This document shows positions 36,290 to 46,621 of a DNA stretch of 64,000 nucleotides, piece after piece. Below the pieces are notes generated by a model. It was not told the origin of the DNA. It saw nothing but the letters and a program-made list of their open reading frames with translations, and ran no database searches. Made by a program: the position numbers and the translations under genes. How positions within the stretch are numbered: the first letter of the stretch is position 1; the number at the start of each line of letters is the position of its first letter. The stretch comes from Leifsonia shinshuensis. GTDB lineage: Bacteria > Actinomycetota > Actinomycetes > Actinomycetales > Microbacteriaceae. The stretch spans positions 4,374,094 to 4,438,093 of the forward strand of contig NZ_CP043641.1 in NCBI RefSeq assembly GCF_014217625.1, in the 5' to 3' direction.

Positions 36290-37879
36290 ATGTCCGACGG
36301 CTCCGCGTTCTACATCACCACGCCGATCTTCTACGTCAACGACGTCCCTCACATCGGGCACGCCTACACGGAGGTCGCCGCGGACGTGCTCGCGCGCTGG
36401 CACCGCCAGGCCGGCGACGACACCTGGCTGCTGACCGGCACCGACGAGCACGGGCAGAAGATCCTGCGCACCGCGACCGCCAACGGCACCACCCCGAAGG
36501 AGTGGGCCGACCGGCTGGTGACGAACGAGTGGCTGCCGCTGCTGAAGACCATCGACATCGCGAACGACGACTTCATCCGCACCACCGACGAGCGGCACGA
36601 GAAGAACGTCCAGAAGTTCCTGCAGAAGCTGTACGACGACGGCTTCATCTACGCGGGCGAGTACGAGGCCCTGTACTGCGTCGGCTGCGAGGAGTTCAAG
36701 CCGCAGAGCGAGATCGTCGACGGCACGGGGGAGTACGAAGGCCAGAAGGTCTGCGCCATCCACTCCAAGCCGCTGGAGCTGCTGCAGGAGAAGAACTACT
36801 TCTTCCGGATGAGCGACTTCGCCGACCGGCTGCTGGCCCTCTACGAGGACCGACCGGAGTTCGTGCAGCCGGAGTCGGCCCGCAACGAGGTCGTGTCCTT
36901 CGTGCGCCAGGGGCTCAGCGACCTGTCCATCTCGCGGTCGAGCTTCGACTGGGGCATCAAGGTGCCGTGGGACGAGTCGCACGTGGTCTACGTGTGGTTC
37001 GACGCGCTGCTCAACTATGTGACCGCGGTCGGCTACGGCCAGGACGAGGAAACCTTCGAGCGCCGCTGGCCGGCGACGCACCTGGTCGGCAAGGACATCC
37101 TGCGCTTCCACGCCGTCATCTGGCCGGCCATGCTGATGGCCGCAGGGCTGGAGGTGCCGCACCGCGTCTTCGGCCACGGCTGGCTGCTGGTCGGCGGCGA
37201 GAAGATGTCCAAGTCCAAGCTGACCGGCATCGCGCCGACCCAGATCACCGACACCTTCGGCTCCGACGCGTTCCGCTACTACTTCCTGCGCGCGATCAAC
37301 TTCGGCCAGGACGGCTCGTTCAGCTGGGAGGACCTCGCCGCGCGCTACCAGGCCGAGCTGGCCAACGGCTTCGGCAACCTGGCGTCGCGCGTGATCGCGA
37401 TGGTCACGCGTTACTTCGAGGGCGTGGTGCCGCCGGCCGGGCAGTACGAGGAGGCCGACCTCCACGTGCAGCAGGTCGTCGCGAAGGCCACCGCCGACGC
37501 TGACGCCGCCATGGGCACGCTGGCGATCCACGACGCGCTCGCCGCGGTGTGGACCATCGTGGACGAGCTGAACGGCTACATCACGATCCAGGAGCCGTGG
37601 TCGCTCGCGAAGGACGAGACCAAGCGCGAGCGCCTGCAGACGGTGCTCTACACGGCGGCGGAGGGCCTGCGCGCCCTCGCGGTGCTGCTCTCGCCGGTCG
37701 TTCCGAAGGCGACGGCCAAGCTGTGGACCGCGCTCGGCGTGACCGCGGAGCTCGGCCCGCTCGACGCGCAGCCGCTGCGGAAGGCCGGCGACTGGGGCCG
37801 GCTGCCCGCCGGCACCGAGGTCAACGGGCTCGAGGCGCTGTTCCCGCGCATCGAGGCGGACGTGGTGCAGGGGGCATGA
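36290..37879 (+). CDS. metG: Methionyl-tRNA synthetase
   Basis: A 529-residue class I synthetase charging tRNA-Met. The HIGH motif is at 21-24 ([10 protein letters not shown]) and KMSKS at 305-309 ([11 protein letters not shown]). The zinc-binding insertion has CVGCEEF only once, so it is the short single-knuckle type. There is no C-terminal tRNA-binding domain, as expected for this length. TAGGAT (36277-36282) lies seven bases before ATG 36290. It begins the operon metG-tatD-rsmA, coupled by 4-nt overlaps. Confidence 0.97.
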   Translation: MSDGSAFYITTPIFYVNDVPHIGHAYTEVAADVLARWHRQAGDDTWLLTGTDEHGQKILRTATANGTTPKEWADRLVTNEWLPLLKTIDIANDDFIRTTDERHEKNVQKFLQKLYDDGFIYAGEYEALYCVGCEEFKPQSEIVDGTGEYEGQKVCAIHSKPLELLQEKNYFFRMSDFADRLLALYEDRPEFVQPESARNEVVSFVRQGLSDLSISRSSFDWGIKVPWDESHVVYVWFDALLNYVTAVGYGQDEETFERRWPATHLVGKDILRFHAVIWPAMLMAAGLEVPHRVFGHGWLLVGGEKMSKSKLTGIAPTQITDTFGSDAFRYYFLRAINFGQDGSFSWEDLAARYQAELANGFGNLASRVIAMVTRYFEGVVPPAGQYEEADLHVQQVVAKATADADAAMGTLAIHDALAAVWTIVDELNGYITIQEPWSLAKDETKRERLQTVLYTAAEGLRALAVLLSPVVPKATAKLWTALGVTAELGPLDAQPLRKAGDWGRLPAGTEVNGLEALFPRIEADVVQGA

Positions 37880-38805
37880 CCGACCCCGCGTTCATCCGGC
37901 AGCGGCACGTCACCGACGGTCGCGACCTCGCGTACCCGCCGCTTCCGGAGGCGCTCGTCGTGCCCGTCTACGACAACCACACCCACCTGGAGATCGCCGA
38001 CGGCCACGAGCCGCTCGACTACCGCGAGCAGCTCGACCGCGCCTCCAGCGTCGGCGTGCGCGGGGTGGTCCAGGTCGGCAACGACGTGGAGACCTCCCGC
38101 TGGTCGGCGGAGATGGCCGCGATCGAGCCGCGCATGCTGGCCGCCGTCGCCCTGCACCCCAACGACGCCCCGGACTACGCCGAACGCGGCGAGCTGGACG
38201 ACGCCCTCGCGGCGATCGCCGAGCTGGCCGGGAGGCCGCGGGTGCGGGCTGTCGGGGAGACCGGACTCGACTTCTTCCGCACAGAGGCGGGGCCGCGGCG
38301 CGACGCGCAGTTCGCGTCCTTCGAGGCGCACATCGAGATCGCCAAGCAGAACGGCATCGCCCTGCAGATCCACGACCGGGACGCGCACGCCGCCGTCGTC
38401 GCGACGCTCAAGCGCGTCGGCGCGCCGGAGCGCACCGTCTTCCACTGCTTCTCCGGCGATGTCGAGCTGGCCGAGATCTGCGCGGACAACGGCTGGTACA
38501 TGTCGTTCGCGGGCAACGTCACGTTCAAGAACGCGCCGAACCTGCGTGCCGCCCTCCAGGCCGCTCCGCGCGACCTGATCATGGTGGAGACCGACGCGCC
38601 GTTCCTCACCCCCGCGCCGTTCCGCGGCCGGCCGAACGCGCCGTACCTCATCCCGCACACGCTGCGGGCGATGGCGGAGTACCTGAGCACCGACGCCTCC
38701 ACGCTCGCGGCGCAGATCAACTCCAATACGGAGCTCGTCTACGGCCGCTGGGACAGCGAGCCCGTCGGCCAGCCGCCGTCGGGCCCGATCGGGACCATCG
38801 CGTGA
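37876..38805 (+). CDS. tatD: TatD-family metal-dependent hydrolase
   Basis: A 309-residue TIM-barrel DNase/phosphodiesterase. Metal-binding residues include His35 and His37 (VYDNHTHLE), [10 protein letters not shown] with Glu, IHDRDAH, FHCFSG and the [10 protein letters not shown] motif with Asp. About 25 residues precede the usual N-terminus. ATG 37876 overlaps the metG stop by 4 nt. In mycobacteria a resuscitation-promoting factor gene lies between tatD and rsmA; none is present here. Confidence 0.95.
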   Translation: MTDPAFIRQRHVTDGRDLAYPPLPEALVVPVYDNHTHLEIADGHEPLDYREQLDRASSVGVRGVVQVGNDVETSRWSAEMAAIEPRMLAAVALHPNDAPDYAERGELDDALAAIAELAGRPRVRAVGETGLDFFRTEAGPRRDAQFASFEAHIEIAKQNGIALQIHDRDAHAAVVATLKRVGAPERTVFHCFSGDVELAEICADNGWYMSFAGNVTFKNAPNLRAALQAAPRDLIMVETDAPFLTPAPFRGRPNAPYLIPHTLRAMAEYLSTDASTLAAQINSNTELVYGRWDSEPVGQPPSGPIGTIA

Positions 38806-39647
38806 GCGAGCTGCGCCTGCTCGGACCGGCCGAGATCCGCGACCTCGCGGAGCTGCTGGACGTCACCCCGACCAAGAAGCTCGGCCAGAACTTCGTCATC
38901 GACGCGAACACCGTGCGCCGCATCGTCCGGGTCGCGGAGGTCGAGGCCGGCGACGTGGTGGTGGAGGTCGGCCCCGGCCTCGGCTCGCTCACGCTCGGCC
39001 TCCTGGAGGCGGACGCGCGCGTCGTCGCCGTGGAGATCGACGGGCGCCTGGCCCGGCAGCTCCCGGTCACGGTCGAGCAGCTGGCGCCGTCCGCGGCCGG
39101 GCGGCTGACGGTCGTCCACCAGGACGCCCTCACCGTGACCGAGCTGCCCGAGCAGCCCGCCCGGCTGGTCGCCAACCTCCCGTACAACGTCTCGGTGCCG
39201 GTGCTGCTGCACTTCCTGGAGACCTTCCCGACCCTGCGCTCCGGCGTGGTAATGGTGCAGGCGGAGGTCGGCCACCGCATCGCGGCCGGCCCCGGCTCCA
39301 AGGTCTACGGCGCGCCGAGCGTGAAGGCCGCCTGGTACGGCGACTGGCGCACGGCCGGCAACGTCAGCCGGCAGATCTTCTGGCCGGTGCCCAACGTGGA
39401 CTCGGTGCTGGTCGGCTTCGACCGGCGCGCGGAGCCGCGCGGCGACGAAGCGCTCCGGCGCCGCACGTTCGCCCTCGTGGACGCCGCCTTCCAGCAGCGC
39501 AGGAAGACCCTCCGGCAGTCGCTCTCCGTGGTCTTCGGCGACCCGACCTCCGCCGCGACGGCGCTGGAGGCCGCCGGGATCAGCCCGTCGCTGCGGGGCG
39601 AGCAGCTCCAGCTCGACGACTTCGTGAGACTCGCCGCCTCCGCCTGA
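38802..39647 (+). CDS. rsmA: 16S rRNA (adenine(1518)-N6/adenine(1519)-N6)-dimethyltransferase
   Basis: A 281-residue KsgA-type enzyme dimethylating two adenines near the 3' end of 16S r[13 protein letters not shown] begins at 25, SAM-binding [10 protein letters not shown] is at 55-64 and catalytic NLPYN at 125-129. The GTG 38802 start overlaps the tatD stop by 4 nt (GTGA). Its loss is known to give kasugamycin resistance in other bacteria. Confidence 0.97.
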   Translation: MSELRLLGPAEIRDLAELLDVTPTKKLGQNFVIDANTVRRIVRVAEVEAGDVVVEVGPGLGSLTLGLLEADARVVAVEIDGRLARQLPVTVEQLAPSAAGRLTVVHQDALTVTELPEQPARLVANLPYNVSVPVLLHFLETFPTLRSGVVMVQAEVGHRIAAGPGSKVYGAPSVKAAWYGDWRTAGNVSRQIFWPVPNVDSVLVGFDRRAEPRGDEALRRRTFALVDAAFQQRRKTLRQSLSVVFGDPTSAATALEAAGISPSLRGEQLQLDDFVRLAASA

Positions 39648-39692
39648 TCGCCGTGGTCCTCCCGGGACCCCCGCACTGTGTAGGTTTGAGGC

Positions 39693-40637
39693 ATGGTCGA
39701 GGCTGGTACGGGGTGGGACGTGGATGCCGTGCATGTGCGGGCGCCGGGCAAGATCAACGTGTTCATGCGAGTCGGCGCCGTCCGCGACGACGGCTACCAC
39801 GACGTCGCGACCGCCTACCAGGCCGTCTCGCTCTACGAGGACGTCCGCGCCTACCGCGACGACGAGTTCTCGGTCAGCTTCTCCGGCAGTGTCGACACCA
39901 GCGAGCTGGCGACCGACGGCACGAACCTCGCGATCAAGGCCGCCAAGCTGCTGGCCAAGAAGACCGGCCACACCGGAGGCGTCCGGCTGGAGATCGAGAA
40001 GCATGTCCCGATCGCGGGCGGCATGGGCGGAGGCTCGGCCGACGCGGCCGCGACCCTGGTCGCCTGCGATGCGCTCTGGGGCACCGAGCTCGGCCGCGAG
40101 GAACTGCTCGCCCTGGCCGCGCGGCTCGGCGCGGACGTCCCGTTCGCGCTGATCGGCGGCACGGCGATCGGCACCGGCCGCGGCGACCGGCTCAGCCCCG
40201 CGCTTGCCACCGGGCAGTTCCAGTGGGTGCTCGCCCTGCCGGAAGGCGAGCTCAGCACGCCCGCCGTCTACAGCGAGCTCGACCGGCACCGGCAGCGACA
40301 CATCGGCGAGATCGCGCCCGCCGAGCGCAGCCCGAGCGTCGACGCGGAGATCCTGCAGGCCCTGCGCGCGGGCGACCCGGCGATGCTGGCCGAGGCGCTC
40401 ACCAACGACCTCCAGGCGCCGGCCATCCACCTGGCCCCGAGCATCGCGGAGGTGCTGGAGCTCGGCGAGCTGAACGGCGCGCTCGCGGGGATCGTGTCGG
40501 GCTCCGGTCCGACCGTGGCGTTCCTGGTGGCGGACCTCGACAACGCCCTCGACCTGCAGATCGCGCTCAGCGCGTCCCGGATCCGCGCGGTGCGGGCGAC
40601 CGGGCCGGTGCACGGCGCGCGGGTCGTCGGCGACTGA
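39693..40637 (+). CDS. ispE: 4-diphosphocytidyl-2-C-methyl-D-erythritol kinase
   Basis: A 314-residue GHMP kinase of the MEP isoprenoid pathway. The N-terminal [22 protein letters not shown] (from 18) and the ATP-binding [15 protein letters not shown] at 106-120 with Asp117 are diagnostic; [11 protein letters not shown] near 269 is the third GHMP motif. TAGGTT at 39681-39686 lies six bases before ATG 39693, so it has its own leaderless start although only 45 nt separate it from rsmA. Confidence 0.97.
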   Translation: MVEAGTGWDVDAVHVRAPGKINVFMRVGAVRDDGYHDVATAYQAVSLYEDVRAYRDDEFSVSFSGSVDTSELATDGTNLAIKAAKLLAKKTGHTGGVRLEIEKHVPIAGGMGGGSADAAATLVACDALWGTELGREELLALAARLGADVPFALIGGTAIGTGRGDRLSPALATGQFQWVLALPEGELSTPAVYSELDRHRQRHIGEIAPAERSPSVDAEILQALRAGDPAMLAEALTNDLQAPAIHLAPSIAEVLELGELNGALAGIVSGSGPTVAFLVADLDNALDLQIALSASRIRAVRATGPVHGARVVGD

Positions 40638-40674
40638 TCCGGCCGCCCGACCGCGCAGCGCCCCCGCCACCCCC

Positions 40675-40737
40675 TGCCGAGTATCCCGGGAGCCGGGCCA
40701 TGTCGGGCCACATCCCGGCGCGGGCATACTCGGCAGC
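40675..40737. repeat. Long inverted repeat in the ispE-LAL regulator gap
   Basis: The 285-nt gap 40638-40922 has no gene. It contains perfect 11-nt arms CTGCCGAGTAT (40675-40685) and ATACTCGGCAG (40727-40737) with further pairing of CCCG and CGGG inside and a second internal hairpin region (GGCC...). It can end both converging transcripts (ispE plus, LAL minus). A purine-rich GGACACGCG stretch lies further on. Confidence 0.6.
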
Positions 40738-40922
40738 TGGTGAGGCGCCCAGGCGCGCGAATCCGGCGCCTGAGCCCGAGGATGCCCGATCCGCATCGCA
40801 CGTCGGGTTGAGACGATTCGTTTGAGTGAGTCGTTTCCGTGCGGGTGCGGGTCGGGCATCCCGGGTGAGATCAACGTTAGCGAGCGGCCCGCGTGTCCTC
40901 CTAGTGGGGGACCGGAAAACCG

Positions 40923-43787
40923 TCAACTCTTGACGGGTCGGTCGCTTCTGACGGGCCGGCGGCGGGGGAGGGCGAGCGAGCGCAGCTCCCGGCGGGAACG
41001 CATCCCGAGCTTGGCGAGGATGTTGCGCACGTGGAAGTTGACGGTCGTCACCGACACGTACAGCCGCTCGGCGATCTCCTTGTTGGTCATGCCCGCGGCC
41101 AGCGCGTGGGCCACCTGCCGCTCGCGGGTCGTGAGCGATGCGAGCGGGTCGGCGGCGGCCGCCTCGCGTTCGCCGTCGGCGGCGCCGGTCCCGGACCGGA
41201 CCTCGTCGAGGTACTGCGCCGTGCGAGCGAGGTAGCTGCTGGCGCCGAGGCGGCGGAATGTGGCGGCGGCGGACTCGAGCAGGGCCTCGGCGTCGTGGTG
41301 GCCGTCGGCGAGCAGCCTGCCGGCGACGAGCAGCCTGCCGGCGTCCAGCGCGGCGACCGCCTCGGGGAAGGCGAAGCGCGCTTCCTGTGCGGCCTCCCGG
41401 TACGCGGTCACCGCCTCGTCGCGCCGGTCCTCGGCCTCCAGCACCCGGCCCTCGAGCCAGCGCAGCGAGCCGTAGTAGGGCCGCCAGAGGCCGGGGGCGG
41501 TGCAGCGCTCGAAGGCGGCGCGCGCTTCGGCGGCGCGGCCGAGGGCGGCGAGCGCGTCGACGCGGTAGCTGAGCCAGCCGAGGGTGGAGGCGCGGGTCGC
41601 GGCGGCCTCGGCGTCGACAGTGGCCTGCAGCTGCTCCTCCGGACGGCCGAGCGCGCGGGCGAGCTCGGCCCGCGCGAGGAACGGCAGGTCGCCGTCGTAG
41701 GAGCCGATGAACCGGGGATCCGCGCGCGCGGCCGAGCGCAGCCGGTCGCCCACCGAGTCGGCCTCGCCGCGGCCGGCGCGCACCAGCGCGGAGGTCCAGA
41801 GCGCGATCGGCCAGCAGGACAGGTCGGTCTCGTCCAGTGCCAGCGCGACGGCCGTGTCGGCCAGCGTGACGGACTCCTCCCACTCGCCGACCAGGAAGAG
41901 GATGTGCGCGTAGATCGTGCGGACGAAGCCGGCGGTCCAGCTCGACGGGAACCGGCGGACCAGCTCGTTGGCACGGGCCAGGTCGGCGCGGGCGCGCTCG
42001 ACGTCGCCGCCGAGGATGAACACCCGGGAGCGCGCGACGAGCGCGTCCACGGCCGCGGGCGACTCGTGCTGCGCCAGCAGCGTGTCCAGCTCCGCGGTCA
42101 GCGGGGCGAACAGGTCGGGACGCCCGGCGTGCGCCGCCGAGTTGAGGGCCCAGCCGAGCAGGCGGACCAGGTGCTCGTCGGGTTCCGCGAGCCAGCGCAG
42201 CGCCGGGTCGGCGACCTCCTCGGGGCGCGGGCACTCCGCGATGTGCGCGCGCGCCGTCTCCAGGTGGTCGAGGACGCCGGCGAAGTCACCCATCGCCATG
42301 AGCACCTTCGGGATCGCCTCGGCGACGTGGGTGCGGATCGCGCGCTCGTCCGGGGTGACCGCGGGGGCGGCCTCCAGTTTGAGGGCGAGCTCCAGCGCGC
42401 CGGGCACGTCGCGGGAGAGCGTGCGCAGCTCCAGCAGCACGGCGTCGCGCGCAGGCGACGTCGGCAGCGCCTCGATGGCGGGCCGCAGCTCCAGGATCTG
42501 CTCGTGCAGGCGGAACCGCATCGCGAGGAGGCCGAGCTCGATGAGCGCGCGCTCCAGCTCACCGTCGGTCGCGAGGTGCATCGCGGAGCGGGCGTAGCTC
42601 ATGGCCTGTTCGGCGTGCCCCTGGTCGGCGGCGGCCAGCGCGGCGGTGAGCAGCTCGTCGACCAGCAGCGGGTCGGCGGTGTCGGCGGCCTCCACCCGGT
42701 GCCGGAGGGCGCGGTGGCCGTCCAGCACCTCCGCGGCGACCCGGTGGATCGCGACCCGGCGCTCGACGGTCAGCTCGGCGGCGAGCGCGTCGGCGAGCAG
42801 CGCGTGCGCCGGCTCCACCCAGAGCACGCCGTCGCGGGTGAGGCCGAGGACCAGCCCGCGCGTGACCGCTCCGGGGAGGTCGAGCTTCGTGCCGAGGCGG
42901 GCGGCGACGCTGCCGACGACGGGCGCTGGCAGCGGGTCGCGCAGCACGGCGACGAACTCGGCCGCGGTGCGCACGGACGGGTCGGCGCCCTCCAGCGCCG
43001 CCGAGATGGCCGAGGCCAGCGGCATGATCGCGGTGTCCGGCAGGTCCCAGCCCGCGGGATGCAGCGCCTGCTCGAACGTGTCGCGCAGCTGGCCGAGCAG
43101 GACGCTCAGCAGCAGCGGGGAGCCCTGCGTCGCCTCGGTGAGGCGGGTCGCCGTGCGGCGGGAGATGGGGTGGCCGAGGAGGTGCTCGGCCAGCTCCTGG
43201 GTGTCGGAGACGGTGAGCGGGGTGAGGTCGATACGGGCGTGGTTGACGGAGGTCGCGGCGAGGTCGTCGAACAGGGCGGTCACGCTGTTCGGCTGTGGAC
43301 GCGACGCCGCCGTGAACAGGAAGCCGCGGTCTGACAGCCGCCGCACCACGAACCGGAGCGCCCGCGCCGAGGGCTCGTCCACCCACTGCGCGTCGTCGAC
43401 GATGAGGCACACGGGGCCGTTCAGGCCGTCGATCGTGTCGAGGAGCAGCCTCCCGACCGTGAGGGCGTCGTCCTCCGGGGCGGGCGGGCGGATGGCGGCG
43501 TTCGGGCCGCCGTTCGCGCCGCGCAGCGCGGTCAGTCCGCGCACCAGCGTCTCGACGGTCGCGTAGGCGAGGTCGGACTCGAACGAGTCGGCGCTCACCC
43601 GCAGCACGGTCCAGCCGTCCAGCCGCTCGGCGATGTCGGCCAGCAGGGAGGTCTTGCCGAGGCCCGCCTCGCCGGTGACCAGCACCGCGCCGCCGCGGTC
43701 GATCGCGCGGTGGGCGACCAGCAGGATGGTCTCCCGCGCCCGGTCGCGTCCGAAGAGTGGGCGCACGGTCGCCAGCTCGTCGGTCAC
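40923..43787 (-). CDS. Large LuxR-family (LAL) regulator, second in the window
   Basis: About 954 residues. Walker A TGEAGLGKTSL is at 38-48, Walker B-like VCLIVDDAQWVDE near 135, then a long helical TPR-like middle, and a LuxR helix-turn-helix (TTRERQVAHALAAGMTNKEIAERLYVSVTTVNFHV) from about 883. Sequence and domain lengths differ from the LAL at 12325, so it is a separate paralogue. The start is uncertain: GTG 43787 is preferred (VTDELATVRPLFGRDRA), frames extend to 43850. It interrupts the usual ispE-ABC-F order. Confidence 0.9.
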   Translation of the reverse strand: MTDELATVRPLFGRDRARETILLVAHRAIDRGGAVLVTGEAGLGKTSLLADIAERLDGWTVLRVSADSFESDLAYATVETLVRGLTALRGANGGPNAAIRPPAPEDDALTVGRLLLDTIDGLNGPVCLIVDDAQWVDEPSARALRFVVRRLSDRGFLFTAASRPQPNSVTALFDDLAATSVNHARIDLTPLTVSDTQELAEHLLGHPISRRTATRLTEATQGSPLLLSVLLGQLRDTFEQALHPAGWDLPDTAIMPLASAISAALEGADPSVRTAAEFVAVLRDPLPAPVVGSVAARLGTKLDLPGAVTRGLVLGLTRDGVLWVEPAHALLADALAAELTVERRVAIHRVAAEVLDGHRALRHRVEAADTADPLLVDELLTAALAAADQGHAEQAMSYARSAMHLATDGELERALIELGLLAMRFRLHEQILELRPAIEALPTSPARDAVLLELRTLSRDVPGALELALKLEAAPAVTPDERAIRTHVAEAIPKVLMAMGDFAGVLDHLETARAHIAECPRPEEVADPALRWLAEPDEHLVRLLGWALNSAAHAGRPDLFAPLTAELDTLLAQHESPAAVDALVARSRVFILGGDVERARADLARANELVRRFPSSWTAGFVRTIYAHILFLVGEWEESVTLADTAVALALDETDLSCWPIALWTSALVRAGRGEADSVGDRLRSAARADPRFIGSYDGDLPFLARAELARALGRPEEQLQATVDAEAAATRASTLGWLSYRVDALAALGRAAEARAAFERCTAPGLWRPYYGSLRWLEGRVLEAEDRRDEAVTAYREAAQEARFAFPEAVAALDAGRLLVAGRLLADGHHDAEALLESAAATFRRLGASSYLARTAQYLDEVRSGTGAADGEREAAAADPLASLTTRERQVAHALAAGMTNKEIAERLYVSVTTVNFHVRNILAKLGMRSRRELRSLALPRRRPVRSDRPVKS

Positions 43788-43941
43788 GCTCAGCCCCCAT
43801 CGACCGCGCGGGTCGGGAACGCGTGGTCCGGTGGGTCGATCATCGCACATCGGGGTGTGCGGTCGGTTTCCCCAAAAGGTGGGGGGAACGAGGTCATCGC
43901 GTGGGGCGGCCCCGGTTCGCGACGGTAGGCTGGAGGACCGT

Positions 43942-45735
43942 ATGGCTCATCTCCTCGGCGCCGAGTCGCTGCACCTCGAATACCCGACGCGGGTCGTCTT
44001 CGACTCGGTGACGCTCGGCGTCTCCGAGGGCGACCGCATCGGCGTCGTGGGCCGCAACGGCGACGGCAAGTCCACCCTCCTCTCGCTGCTCGCCGGCCGT
44101 CTCGAACCGGACTCCGGCCGGGTCACCCGACGCCGCGACGTCACGGTCGGGATGCTCGACCAGCGCGACGAGCTGCCCGACGCGCTCACGGTCGGCCGCG
44201 CCATCGTCGGCGACCGCGACGAGCACACCTGGGCGGGCGACCCGAAGGTGCGCGACGTGCTGGCCGGCCTGGTCTCTGACGTGCCGTGGGACGCGACGAT
44301 CGGCGAGCTCTCCGGAGGCCAGCGCCGTCGCGTGGCGCTCGCCGCCCTCCTGGTGCACGACCACGACATCCTCTTCCTGGACGAGCCGACCAACCACCTC
44401 GACATCGAGGGTGTCGCCTGGCTCGCCGACCACCTCAAGCGGCGCTGGCCGTCCGCCTCCGGGGCGCTCGTGGTCGTGACGCACGACCGCTGGTTCCTGG
44501 ACGAAGTGTCGACGGCGACCTGGGAGGTCCACGACGGGATCGTGGAGCCGTTCGAGGGCGGCTACGCGGCGTACATCCTGCAGCGCGTCGAGCGTGACCG
44601 GATGGCGGCGGTCGCCGAGACCAAGCGGCAGAACCTGATGCGCAAGGAGCTGGCCTGGCTGCGCCGCGGGGCGCCGGCGCGCACCTCCAAACCGAAGTTC
44701 CGGATGGACGCCGCCGCCGCGCTGATCTCCGACGAGCCGGCCCCGCGCGACACCGTCGAACTGACCAAGCTCGCGACCGCACGGCTCGGCAAGGACGTGG
44801 TCGACCTCATCGACGTCACCGTCGAGTTCCCGCCGAAGACCGTCCTGCGCGACGTCGAATGGCGGATCGCGCCCGGCGAGCGCACCGGCATCCTCGGGAT
44901 CAACGGCGCGGGCAAGTCCACGCTGCTCGGCCTCGTCGCCGGAACGGTCGAGCCGACGGCCGGCCGGGTCAAGCGCGGCAAGACGGTCAAGATCGCGACC
45001 CTCACCCAGCAGCTGGACGAGCTGGAGGCCGTGCGCGACCTCCGGGTCAGCGCCGTCGTCGCCGACAAGCGCACGACCTATCTCGCCGGCGGCAAGGAGG
45101 TCTCACCCGGCCAGATGCTCGAACGCCTCGGCTTCACGAACGCCCAGCTCTCGACGCCGGTCAAGGACCTCTCCGGCGGCCAGAAGCGCCGCCTCCAGCT
45201 GCTGCTGATCCTGCTGGACGAGCCGAACGTGCTCATCCTCGACGAGCCGACCAACGACCTGGACACCGACATGCTCGCCGCGATGGAGGACCTCCTCGAC
45301 GGCTGGCCGGGCACGCTGCTCGTGGTGTCGCACGACCGCTACCTGGTGGAGCGGGTGACCGACCAGCAGTACGCGGTCGTGGAGGGGGCGTTCCGGCACC
45401 TGCCGGGCGGGGTGGACGAGTATCTGCGGTTGCGGAGGGAGAGGAGTGCGGCGCCTGCTGCGTCGGCTGCGCCTGCTGCTTCGGGCTCCGCTCCCGCGTC
45501 GCCCGTGCTCTCCGGCGCCGCCCTGCGCGCAGCCGAGAAGGAGCTCGCCTCCATCGACCGCCGCCTGGCGAAGCTGGCCGGCCAGGTCACCTCCCACCAC
45601 GAGTCGATCGCCCGCCACGACCAGAGCGACTACGTCGGCCTCGGCCGCCTCACCGACGAGCTGCGCACCCTGGAGGGCGAGATCGCCGACCAGGAGACCC
45701 GCTGGCTGGAGCTGAGCGAGCAGCTGGAGGGCTGA
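43942..45735 (+). CDS. ABC-F family ATP-binding protein
   Basis: A 597-residue duplicated ATPase without membrane segments, of the translation-linked ABC-F class (Uup/EttA group). Walker A motifs are GRNGDGKST at 37-45 and GINGAGKST near 319; signatures ELSGGQRRRVALA and DLSGGQKRRLQLL; the P-site linker lies between. A low-complexity Ala/Ser/Pro stretch near 503-520 joins a C-terminal coiled coil, typical of Uup. The ATG 43942 has GGAGGA four bases before it and TAGGCT at 43926-43931. In Actinobacteria this gene usually follows ispE. Confidence 0.93.
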   Translation: MAHLLGAESLHLEYPTRVVFDSVTLGVSEGDRIGVVGRNGDGKSTLLSLLAGRLEPDSGRVTRRRDVTVGMLDQRDELPDALTVGRAIVGDRDEHTWAGDPKVRDVLAGLVSDVPWDATIGELSGGQRRRVALAALLVHDHDILFLDEPTNHLDIEGVAWLADHLKRRWPSASGALVVVTHDRWFLDEVSTATWEVHDGIVEPFEGGYAAYILQRVERDRMAAVAETKRQNLMRKELAWLRRGAPARTSKPKFRMDAAAALISDEPAPRDTVELTKLATARLGKDVVDLIDVTVEFPPKTVLRDVEWRIAPGERTGILGINGAGKSTLLGLVAGTVEPTAGRVKRGKTVKIATLTQQLDELEAVRDLRVSAVVADKRTTYLAGGKEVSPGQMLERLGFTNAQLSTPVKDLSGGQKRRLQLLLILLDEPNVLILDEPTNDLDTDMLAAMEDLLDGWPGTLLVVSHDRYLVERVTDQQYAVVEGAFRHLPGGVDEYLRLRRERSAAPAASAAPAASGSAPASPVLSGAALRAAEKELASIDRRLAKLAGQVTSHHESIARHDQSDYVGLGRLTDELRTLEGEIADQETRWLELSEQLEG

Positions 45736-45753
45736 CGCCCACGTCGGCTCCGC

Positions 45754-45965
45754 GTCGGCAACGGCGGACATCCACCCCGCCACGCCGCACCACCGCAGCC
45801 ATCGGAGGACATCCCACTCGCCTTGCCCCCCATCTCCTCCGCTACCCCCGCACCTCGCCCTCCTACCAAGTCGGCAACGGAGGAGATCGGGCTCCGGAGC
45901 GCGCGAGAGTCCTCCGTTAGCTGCCTTCCGGCGGCGTGTCGGCTCCGGACTCCTCCGTTGCCGAC
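45754..45965. repeat. Scattered copies of a GTCGGCAACGG-type repeat
   Basis: GTCGGCAACGGCGGACATCC at 45754-45773, GTCGGCAACGGAGGAG at 45870-45885 and its exact reverse complement CTCCTCCGTTGCCGAC at 45950-45965 (inside the GNAT gene's 3' end) form a small family. The last two would pair into a stem with a 64-nt loop between the converging ABC-F and GNAT genes. The rest of the 181-nt gap holds no gene. Confidence 0.6.
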
Positions 45966-46483
45966 GCCTCGAACAGTTCCATCCGCACGTTGTAGTACGC
46001 GTCGGTCGGGCCGAGTCGGCGCATGCCGATCCGCTCGCAGACCCGCTGCGACGCGGCGTTGTCGGGGTAGGTGACGGCGACCACGCGCGGGAGGTCGGCG
46101 AGCGCCGCCGTGAGGAGTGCGCGGGCCGCCTCCGCCGCGTAGCCGTGGCCCCAGTGCTCCGGGTGGAAGTGCCAGCCGATCTCGGTGTCCCCGGACGGCC
46201 GCAACGGCTCTGGGCCGGACGCCGGGATGGGCTGCAGCATCACCGTGCCGACCGGCGTCCCGGCGAGCTCCACCACCCGGAACGCACGCAGGTCGTCCTC
46301 CAGCGCCCGCAGCCGGGCGATCCGCCGCTCCGCCTCGACGCGATCCGTCATGACCGCGGGCGTGCGGCCGAGGAACCGCGCCACCTCCCACCGCGAGTAG
46401 AGGTCGAAGGCGAAGTCCACGTCGTCGTCGCGCCACGGTCGCAGGGTGAGCCGGTCGGTGGTGAGGGTGGTGGGGATGCGCAC
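45917..46483 (-). CDS. GNAT family N-acetyltransferase (RimJ/RimL-like)
   Basis: A 188-residue acetyl-CoA-dependent N-acyltransferase. TDRLTLRPWRDDDVDFAFDLYS at the N-terminus and the acetyl-CoA loop EHWGHGYAAEAARALL near 113, followed by PDNAASQRVCERIGMRRLG, are the family motifs of the RimJ/RimL group. The target is unknown. The start is GTG 46483, with TACGCT exactly six bases upstream (forward 46490-46495). An open frame extending to 46909 is antisense to the hydrolase and was rejected. The low-complexity C-terminal tail lies in the repeat. Confidence 0.88.
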   Translation of the reverse strand: MRIPTTLTTDRLTLRPWRDDDVDFAFDLYSRWEVARFLGRTPAVMTDRVEAERRIARLRALEDDLRAFRVVELAGTPVGTVMLQPIPASGPEPLRPSGDTEIGWHFHPEHWGHGYAAEAARALLTAALADLPRVVAVTYPDNAASQRVCERIGMRRLGPTDAYYNVRMELFEASATEESGADTPPEGS

Positions 46484-46621
46484 CCGGTCAGCGTAATCGC
46501 GCACCGCGGTTCGGCGGTTCCGCCGCACATAGAGTGGAGCGATCGGCACCGAAAGGCAACACGCATCTCTAACGCAGCACCTCATTCCGCGACGTCGGGC
46601 ACCTGGGCTGTCCCCGATCTC

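Noticed and set aside
46145..46564. Upstream open frame of the alpha/beta hydrolase beginning at ATG 46145
   Set aside because: It runs antisense through the GNAT gene and shows no hydrolase similarity.
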